IMG/VR virus record: IMGVR_UViG_3300030328_002400
Span: 35,648-99,647 of that record
Reading direction: 5' to 3' (one strand)
Length of the DNA: 64,000 bases
Origin: a virus
Below are positions 17,301 to 24,900 of this stretch, in pieces. Position numbers and translations under genes: made by a program. How positions within the stretch are numbered: the stretch's first letter is position 1; every line of letters starts with the position of its first letter. Below the pieces are notes generated by a model that ran no database searches, was not told the origin of the DNA, and saw only the letters and a list, made by a program, of their open reading frames with translations.

Positions 17301-18081
17301 TGCAGTACAAGAGTTAGATATAACACCAGCTGGATTTAATACAACAGCTGGAGTGGTAGTTAAAGATGATAATACATTAATAGCACTAGACACAACTGCC
17401 GGTAATGTAGTGGAGATAGATACTACATCAGCAGCAGTAACAGTTAAGTTTGCTTTACCAGCTGGTTATACATGGACAACAAATCTACTATATACCACCG
17501 CAGGTAAACTAATAACAATAGGAAAAAACACTGCAGCAGCAGAACACCACTATTTTGAGTGGGATTATGATAATGCAACAGTAACACCAGAGGTAGATAT
17601 AACAATCACTGCTGCACAATGGGATCACACAAAACCAGTTTCAGCTATTTACGAGTGTGAGTGTAATACAACAATAATTGCAGGTTCAACTACATGTGAC
17701 TATGCATATTTCCAAGTAACTCCATTAACTCCATTTGATGTAGTTTTCCTACAGGATGCATCTAGTAGTTGTTTACCTATACGTCCTACAGTTTGGGAAA
17801 CTCGAGAAGTAAGTAACATCACTCAACAAGCTTCTTGTACTAGTCCAGCTGGTGGACCTACAACCACTACTACAACTACCACTGCATTTGTTACTACTAC
17901 AACTACTACTAGTATATATCCATGCTATAAGTGGGAAGTAACAGGACCTATTGTAGTGTGGTATGATGACTGTAATGGAATACCTCAGAGTTTATCAGTA
18001 GCTAGTGGAGAAACAAAACAATATTGCACAAACGTTAATGTTGGTGCAGAAGGATCATTAATAGGAGCATGTGATATATAG
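11311..18081 (+). CDS. Muzzle-like tail protein (N-terminal and central parts) with Thr-linked modules at its C-terminus
   Basis: A 2256-aa protein. Its N-terminal region has the pattern LNMDSTINQVKTGSLTYALNA...NEPGN and YWTDGINPRRYL, which I associate with the crAss-like 'muzzle' that closes the distal tail. The conserved part runs to about residue 1720 (SFDFSTKTWISFHSYLPNFY followed by GENNFYYSG). After that come Thr tracts at 1747-1764, about 1920 and 2184-2201. They separate a DGWY-type module, a propeller-like beta module (about 1930-2110) and a short C-terminal module. The expected muzzle C-terminus is not here but in the next ORF (18084). No enzymatic motif is seen. The gene ends with TAG, and the next ATG follows after 2 nt. 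Confidence 0.72.
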   Translation: MATRKEIEDAKSQKAAAAKKDDKAQKGQVRLEFNQAQTGLNMDSTINQVKTGSLTYALNATVENFDSSSVNYQNEPGNEPCLSFPSGYELIGKHTIPEKKKNIFFLTNPSTGDSEIGFMFNNDCQYQTLVNAPCLRFTIDNPIHKVVHRITNCTTEIYWTDGINPRRYLDIDNIPYILDPNSDPGCDPVYTDKLDCNQLKIQPNFDIPFVEINSVTNVGNLVAGTYQFAVQYADAAGSDLTSYYSVTNPTPIADPLITTVNFNYPVGKSIEVRVSNLDLTGQYNYFNLAVIKTINDITSVELVGTYNITEADEIITYTGADQSPIQLSIADIFEKYPYYDVAQDLTSAQDTLIWSNLTSIDRINYQQIANNITLQWETHRIPPGEDYSNELNATNYRGYMRDEVYAFEIVFLLKNGKQTDSFHIPGPANLNPQPDVPNTNNDFIGEPEYYVGNIGYSPYWKIYNNATVVSESTQDTQDPNYKGPWYYGNFAYWESTEKYPCNTDIWGDLADTPIRHHKFPDVNVSPIVENPTITYDGNNIVPIMQDSDAIFPIGVKINNDQITQLITDSNLTQNQKDDIVAFKIVRGDRGTNKSVIAKGILRNMNKYTRDDQDYFYPNYPYNQVSGEDAFLQENNNAWNVDSKSYLVYFPDKRYGLTGNYIFPIPIAIDVEEDEGVYQYTSIVNGRPTQAKIKQNCIIEVCSLTRPISLQGRMTIGPGDFDVWACGHDSNGIPRSGYRVAWENPFNDINFDGTIPQSLFIKAPEGIGAGFRRCTIITPIDPEFETYTHVYSGYDPGDGDGGDAGGERYDPSQSGNGHMYDPDIDGTGINPQPKVELKNIMGVDCDLTSVSFVNAGLAGTGRYRPESFDPNSNCPEPVEGLNSYGCDTCIKTENPDNLIPWPQAAFGQPTNPLPQFAVNDSVSPQLAFPMPTDETENAGGVWELNNTLTPAETHRGGYDGFNSRYSRRSCLKCDRDIPIKPLDGADYEEAKDVLDKQIFNSPDTSFGQPFLGSVLKLESVMFGGGKAHFVEVKDNAKYKLLSKEAQIDALNSAENIAAMGAGSGFDAGIMFTVYQSYLTIYINGITRKNYGMQFNSRANYDYHLPVPNNSRGGIKQREIDLARYLIPGVQSFNNGQPPINNWNRESSVFIDTKTSDDILALPLPQNTPELRPNLNEPSTLVEYSRFNIGESGACDKPGLEQDIQVVSYYASMKNIIPNQWGQINSFQRIDTGYQKLVTATGTDTVFGGDVFISRFAFKTKLPFFIDNRVNGPDDSDIFFDEIGNVAYPKFWHSSRSILSNYRVTEGDDQNMYNLISVKARNFDCPTDPSLYPQGGGQTENPIAGTYRTFYDGYMYLFAYGIPNFYCETVYNTDLRQAFNTNEGDFWPHVSGGIPDDWLQETNVPIAQDNTYYYNVTFSKQNKENVFTQLPPDWIEDLCFTYFPFRAIYSDTQGDSADNRVNNWLVYRALSFHDFPQNYGNLTSLDGMMDRAVLARFENKALLYNKLLTIDTSNPQAAYIGNPRLFDGAPPVDFAETDLGYVGSQHKFLLKLPYGSVTADAKRGQIFLMAGSEVVDITKFGSGVNRFITNHLPFEILEYFPDVYIDNHFKGIGLHGVYDSKFDRIIVTKLDYIPLSDKVKYNSESKKFFVETVIDEELIVQEVFLFDKEYFCSKSWTMSFDFSTKTWISFHSYLPNFYIGENNFYYSGINTCCTEFTAILDTPDRSRIGEEDPLLDVIAGELQPPVLITTSTTTTSNPLFTTTTTTAYVPDCTVNIVISEELECEIDGVGYITVPSPTTTTICARPSGLLTDSFTEGYQTKTAAGPVVGTNSAQEACAIGSLLKNVSPGSQEIVGISFVYQATPVISQDGLIGSSVYFGDSSDCTRVADGWYTREADDYTRAIYVEDGVIRDDIDCDCNTLTTTTTTYTGGINECCGFIINNDNAEAYIWNNASVINFGNLINIPGYTGGKLALGPNTLYVWDGSLAFKKWTINTTNWSAVQELDITPAGFNTTAGVVVKDDNTLIALDTTAGNVVEIDTTSAAVTVKFALPAGYTWTTNLLYTTAGKLITIGKNTAAAEHHYFEWDYDNATVTPEVDITITAAQWDHTKPVSAIYECECNTTIIAGSTTCDYAYFQVTPLTPFDVVFLQDASSSCLPIRPTVWETREVSNITQQASCTSPAGGPTTTTTTTTAFVTTTTTTSIYPCYKWEVTGPIVVWYDDCNGIPQSLSVASGETKQYCTNVNVGAEGSLIGACDI
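16549..16602 (+). repeat. Thr-encoding triplet tract in the muzzle-like gene
   Basis: Marks the boundary between the conserved muzzle-like part and the variable C-terminal modules of the 2256-aa protein. A shorter tract lies at 17068-17085. Confidence 0.8.
17860..17913 (+). repeat. Thr-encoding triplet tract in the muzzle-like gene
   Basis: Last Thr-rich linker of the 2256-aa protein, just before its final small module. Confidence 0.8.
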
Positions 18082-18083
18082 AT

Positions 18084-18950
18084 ATGACTAAGATTATAAA
18101 CATAAAAATACTAGCTGCAAGTCCTAACACAGGACCATTTGACATATTTGATGATCAGAGCAATGTTATAGACACCTCTGTTTCGTTAAGTAAATTGGCA
18201 CACGGGGTTTCTTATACAGTGGATCAAAGTGTATTAGTAATAGAACTTAAAGCTCATGGAGATTGTGAGTACAGTAAATTTATTACTCTTGAAGATATAC
18301 CCGATGCAACATATTCGAATGCTGTATTTAAACCACTAAGAACAGGTTGTTTGTGGACTCATTTGAGAAACGATACTTTGTATAATTATTACTACGGAGA
18401 TATTGCTCCTTATATAATTGAATATCCTTTTTCATATAAGTATCATGATCAGATATTACAGAACATAAAAGACTATAGCAAGGTGTATACATATATACCA
18501 TCCGTATTAGGAGAATTTGATGCTAATAGTAAAATACAAACAGACGATAAATACTTTAATAAAGCTGTCCTGTATAATGGTCAGCAATCGACAGGTATAC
18601 TGGAGCTTGTTCCTAAACCTATGAATAACTTAAGTGAATATCTCCAATACCCTATATTAAATACTGATAGTAAAACTATTACTTTTGCAAAGACCGATAG
18701 TTTCTATCAGTATAATACTTTCTGGGCATTACAAAAAGATGACCAGGTACCTCTATTTAAAACATCCTGTGAATCCAAATCAATAGATAAGGTGGTGAAT
18801 CAGGACAACATGAACTATGGTGACTTATCATTTAAGAAGTCACAACTAAGAGCTAAGAATGTAAAGGTGAGACATATATTAGACAACTCCTCTACTACAC
18901 ATATTGTGAGTCAGTTTATTGTAGCACCAGCACAAATATCATATAAATAA
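18084..18950 (+). CDS. GPFDLF module fused to the C-terminal part of the muzzle-like protein
   Basis: Residues 1-75 of this 288-aa protein are a fifth copy of the module found at 4990-7293 (NTGPFDIFDDQSNVIDTSV, then VLVIELKAHGDCEYSKF). Residues about 90-288 contain YYYGDIAPYIIEYPF, KAVLYNGQQSTGILELVPKP and SFYQYNTFWAL. They end with SCESKSIDKVVNQDNMNYGD and LRAKNVKVRHILDN. I recall these as the C-terminal part of a single crAss-like muzzle protein. Its stop overlaps the first base of the next gene's ATG. Most likely it completes the preceding 2256-aa protein in the assembled tail. Confidence 0.7.
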   Translation: MTKIINIKILAASPNTGPFDIFDDQSNVIDTSVSLSKLAHGVSYTVDQSVLVIELKAHGDCEYSKFITLEDIPDATYSNAVFKPLRTGCLWTHLRNDTLYNYYYGDIAPYIIEYPFSYKYHDQILQNIKDYSKVYTYIPSVLGEFDANSKIQTDDKYFNKAVLYNGQQSTGILELVPKPMNNLSEYLQYPILNTDSKTITFAKTDSFYQYNTFWALQKDDQVPLFKTSCESKSIDKVVNQDNMNYGDLSFKKSQLRAKNVKVRHILDNSSTTHIVSQFIVAPAQISYK

Positions 18951-21900
18951 TGGCATTAACACCAGGCAAAGCAAAGAAAATGTTAGACGATGGAACTGTC
19001 CATGGGAGAGGTCTGACTGATAAGCAGAAGAGATACTTCGGTGCTATAGCTGGAGGTGCAACACCTATGAAAAAGATTAACGGTGGTTGGTTAGATAAGT
19101 ATGCAATGGGAGGCACACTTCCTGGTGCATCCGGTATGATGTATGCACGTACAAATACCCCAGAACCTTTGTATACTCAATCAGAAATGAAAGCTCAGAA
19201 GGGTACCAGAGAATTTCCTAGAGAATTTCCTAGAGAGATAGCTATAGATAATACAGCTGTTAGATCTATTAAAATTCCACCTCTAGAAAAGCCTGCAAAA
19301 AAACCACCGAAGCCTGATTACACACCTCTTCAGACATCCCCACCTAAGGTGTTACCAATGTTTAGTCAGGATAACAGAACTTATGAACAGAGAAAAGCAG
19401 ACGAACAAAGGTTTGCAGATGCTACATCAACAAACTTACCAAAAGGAGCAGCAGCTCTTACATATCTTGCTAATCCTTTTAGATTAATAGGTGATCTATA
19501 TAATAAAACTGTACAACCAGCAGCAACGAGTCTGTTTTCTACTTCTACACTACAACCTGCTACAGGAGATTTCTGGACTAGTGATGAGGTGGCAAAACAA
19601 CTTAACTTAAGAAACGTTCAAAGACAAACAGGTCAGATATCCTATGGAGATCAACTGTATGGAAACCTTATGCAAGGACTTCCTGAAACAGGATGGGCTG
19701 GACTAAATCTTTTAGGAGGTAGAATTATTCAAGGTGGTCTCCAGTATCTTCCTGGTAAATCTGTTATTCTCAATACGTTAAAAAGAATTCCAGGTTACAA
19801 TTATGTGAGAAACACATACAATTATTTTAAACGACCTTTGGGTGATGCTGTTCCTATAGGTAGAGAGATATCTATTCCATCTTTGCTTACTAGAGGTAAA
19901 ACTCCACCGAATAAACTTCTTACTAATCCTAAGGTGGATGCAGATAATTTTATGCAACAATGGACCAATTCTCCAGGGTTTAATGAAAGATTTTATTCTC
20001 AGATTAAGCCATATAATCCTTTACCTAATGTTCGACCAGAGACCATTAAAAGAACACTTGCAGCTAGACATAGAGAATTACAAGCCTTAGAATCGGAGTT
20101 ACTTACATATTCAGAGGCAGGACTACATAAAGCTCTTCCTAGAGGTAAGTATCTTCAACAACAAGTTGATGATCTTACAATGGAAATAAATCAGATATAT
20201 AATGTGTACTATCCAAAACTAGCAGCGGACAATATGAAATTAATACAGTCTGGTAAGTTTCCTACTGTGTATAGTAGTACAGGATTTACGCCTGGATCAG
20301 GTGGGACATATTATATACCCCATGCTGGTAAACCTTTAAATACTTTGGATAATATATTTGATACTACTAATCAAATAGGTAATAAGAGTGTTGTAAATAC
20401 TGGTGGTGGTGCTTCAAGAAATAGCGAGATGTTAACAGGTATACATGAAACTCTTGGTCATGCTAGTAATGTAGGTGGAAGAGCTTTAGGCATTGAGACA
20501 AAATCGTTAATTAAAGGAGCACTTAAACCAAATCCAAGAATATCAAAGGGAACCAGTGAGCAAATTAAATCGTTTCTTGGTCCAGATGCAACTTTTGATG
20601 ACTGGGCAAAATATTTACAAGAGCCTACAGAAATGGTTGCGAGAGTGATGGAGTTGAGAAGGCAATACATTAACCCAAAATACTGGGGAACTTCTAAACA
20701 ATATGATATACCAGATAAGTTAATTGACCAAATGTTTAGAGATGGACTTTCTGGTAAAAGTAAAATAACTCCAGACTTCTTTAGAGTAATAGATAAAAAA
20801 GGATTAAAGAAATTAATGCAATCATTATATGCTACAGTACCAATAGCTATAGGAGCTGATGGATTATTAGAGTATGAAACTCCTAGTTCAGAGATACAAC
20901 TACCGAAATATAAAGATGGTGGATGGCTCGATAAGTATGAAGTGATAGAAGATGACATGGGACAGTTAACCAACCCAGGAAAGATAACTAAAATAAACTC
21001 CCCCAATATAACTATGAAGGGAGTAGACTTTCCTGTGCTAGGAATATCTGACACTGGTGATAAGAAGATGATGCAACCAGGTAAAGATTACAAGTTTGAT
21101 GGTAACTCTGTTACAGAGTATCCTATGGCTCAAGGTGGTATGAATATACCTCTTAAAACGATTAATAAGTATGGCGAACTAGAAAGACTAACTTACCCAA
21201 GTAGTGTATGGAAAGACAAAGAAGGTAATCCTCAAGAAGTATCTCTTTTAGATGAAGTAGTTGTTGATTATAAAGGTCCTATAGCATTAGCTAAAGAACA
21301 AATGGAAGAGCATGGAATAGCTGATTTTCTAAAAGCAGGTTATGTTAAAGGTAAGTCTGAAAGAGCATATAATAATATAGTCCCTGAAGGTTATGGAAAC
21401 GTAGCAAAAAATCTTGATAGAGTCAGAAGATATAGAGGAGATCTAGGACGTGATCCAGAAGCTTTGTGGCATTCCGGCCCAAAAGATAATAAGAGACACT
21501 ACACTATACCTAACCGAGAAGATGCATTTAGACTATATCTAGGAATGCCACAAGTTAATAATAGTTTTTCTGTAAGTGATTACAGACCGGGTGACTCAAA
21601 AGATAAGAGTATGGTTTATTTAAAACCTACCTACTTTAATGATGAAAAGATTAGACAGGCATTAGTAGATCAGTATTATAGAGAAGTAGATGATGAAGAT
21701 ATTAAACTAGGTGATAAGGATATTGGTAATGAAAGAGGACTACCAAGAGGACAGTGGCAAGGAGATGGTACACCATGGCCTTCGCATGATAACTCTTTAG
21801 GAGATTTTACATTTCATATGGGAGAGGATGAAAAAGGAACTTACATATCTATATATGATATATGGGACTTGAATCCATTCCAACCGGGAAAAGGATCATC

Positions 21901-24900
21901 TGTAAATAAAGCAGCTGATCAACTGTTGGAATATGTTACCTCATTAGGGAAAAAAGTTACTTCAAAATCAGAAGTATCTGACATATTTGAAGCAGGAAAA
22001 CCCTTTGAAGTATATGAAAGAATATATATTGACCCAGAAACCAGGAAAATATTACCTCAAGCACAATGGGGTGGAATAATCAAACAAGGAATGAAAAAAC
22101 TTCCTAAATATTTAAAAAAATGGTTAGGTAAAACAGATGATGTAGTACCAGGACCAACCTCAGAAGTAAATTTTATAGATAATGTGCATAAGCAGCAACT
22201 TGATGATGTAAATAGAATAGTTGATTATGAATTGTATAATGCTAAAAATCCACCTACACTTCAAGATTTGGTCAATCATTATAATAAACAGAGTGGTGAT
22301 GTTACTAGTATATATAGATATGGTTTTGATAGAGATAGGATAGGTGGTACTTGGTATTCTTCTGACTTAGGAGATCCATTAAGATATCAGCAATATGGAA
22401 GAGGTGATGGAGTTTTTAAAGCAGATGTACCTAATGATATTTTAAGAGAAAGTTATAGAGGTTTGGTAAATAATGCAGATGCAGCGGCAGGTAAGATACC
22501 AGGTCTTGATCCAAGATTTTTTCAAAATTCTTTAACAAACTTTAAAGAATTTAAACTAACTGAAGGAATAGCTTCAGTATTTGCAGATGAAAAATTTGGA
22601 AAAAAGACTATTGAAGAATATATAGATTATTTAAAATCACTTAAAAAACAAGGAGGATCTATAATGGCTCAAGATGGTTTAGATTTAAGTGGTCAACATC
22701 AAAAAGATTTTTTAAAGAATTGGTTACACTCTCCTATGGGTCAACAATTATTAAGTAATAGCTATGATGGAAATGAAAATAAGACAGATTTTTTAACATT
22801 CAGAAGAGGTGATGTTGCATTAGATAATGTTACAATTGAAACAGGTCTTGGTGATTTTATGGGTAGATATAACAAAAGACCACATCTAATACAAATAAAT
22901 GAAAATTACTTAGACAAGTTTGCATACTCACCTGGTAAAGAACCTAAAGATGTATTACTACATGAACTATCACATGCTCAAGACTATGATGCAGGATTGG
23001 GTTTTGGTAAGTTGAATATGCCGTTATCAGATGTTAAGTTTATAGAAGGTCTAACTAAGAATAAAATAAAAGAAGATAAAAAAAGTTATAATCTTAGTAG
23101 AGATGAAATTAAAGACTTAAGGTATTATGGAAGTCCTACAGAGGTAAGAGCAAGACTTAATGCTCTTAGATATTTTTATGAAACAGATTTAGGTGGTGGT
23201 AAGAATGATGAAGGGTTACCAAGTATTTTTAATTCAGAGGTAACACCTGAGATGCAAGAAACTATGAAATCACATGGTCAGTATAGAGACTTAAAAAAAG
23301 TATATACTGATGATGAAATCTTACAACTTTTAAATACTATATCTTATCAAGATTCTGATTTTAATCAGGAAGCAGATAAGTTTATATATGCAAGGTATGG
23401 TAAGGAACTACCTAAAGCTCAACAGGGTTTCTTCAGAAATCTTATAAAGAAGGGTGGTCCAAAAATTATGAAGTATCTTGATAATTTACTAGGCAAAACA
23501 GATGAGGTAGTAGAGGTTGCACCAGCAGCTGTTAAAAACTATGAAATGTTACCTATTAATAAAATAGATTACCCCACACACTATGGTACTACAGATACAC
23601 CAGGTGATGAGGTAATAACAAATGCTTTAGATATACTCAAGGCACAAGGAAAGTATACTGATGACGTAGGGTTTCAGATAAAAGATTTAGTAGGTGAGAA
23701 TATACAGTACTTAGGTAATCAAGGTGGTAGAACTATTGTTAATGTTCCATTACCAAATGGGAAGAGTCAAATGTTCTATAAATCTACTGACTTAGCAGGT
23801 AAAGGTACAGAGGGTCTTTGGCAACCCTATGCAGGTCATGCAAATATATTAGATTTTCCAGGACATGGAAAAGTTGAAAATTGGTTTATTAAAGATAGTG
23901 GATATAAAAATTGGTATGATAGTAAATCATTTAGAGACATAGCTGGTAACTTAGATAGAATAGCAGCAGAACAAGGATGGGATATGTCTGAACAAATACT
24001 AAAAAGTAAATTGAAACATGGTGGAGATTTACCAAAAGCTCAATGGGGTACATTTTTTAAAACCTTTTTAAAAAAAGCTCCTAAGCACGCTCCTAAGTAT
24101 ATAGATAATGTAGTCAAACCACAAAACTTTGATGACTTATTAAAATTGCCAGATGATGAGTTTGCAAAGTTTACTACTATGAGTAAAGATACATGGAAGC
24201 TGATAGGTAATCAAAAGCCTGATTATCAAAAAAGGCTGATGAATAACTATAAGAATATGTTTACTCCTAGTGATGATGCTGTCAATATAATTAAGAAAAG
24301 TAAAGAAGAATTAATAAGTTATTACAGAACACCAGAATATAGAACTAGATTAACAGAAGGTTTAAAAATATCAGATACAGAAGCAACTAAGTATATAGAT
24401 GATATGATAAAAGAAATGGATGAAGCTAATATTTTATTTAGTAATAAAAAATTACCTATGGACGGCTTAGCTCAGGGTGCATCAGGAAGTCCTAGAAGCA
24501 CCGTTACATTTACTGGTGCAATAAATGATATGAATGCTAATCAGTTAAGAACATTAGCATTGCATGAGTTTGGTCATGTGTCTTCATATGGTAAAAATTC
24601 TAATTTATTTAAGACATTTAAAGCTCCAAAGATTAGACCACGTACTAGGGACACATGGACTAAAGGAGGAAATAATGATCTGATACAATATTTTGATAAT
24701 CCAGATGAGGTTAGACAAAGAGGTATAGTTGCCTTAGATTATATGAAAAAGAATAATTTGTCTATTGATGATTTTATGAATATAAGTTATGATGATATAG
24801 TTAGAGGTACTTGGGATAAAAAAATACCAAAAGATATATTAGAACTTAGACAATACTATGATCCTAAACAAATGAAAGAATATCTTAAAAAAATGTATAC

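Noticed and set aside
11311-18081. Zinc-finger or enzymatic domain in the muzzle-like protein (scattered CxxC)
   Set aside because: The Cys pairs are spread over beta modules without a consistent motif; disulfides or chance are more likely.
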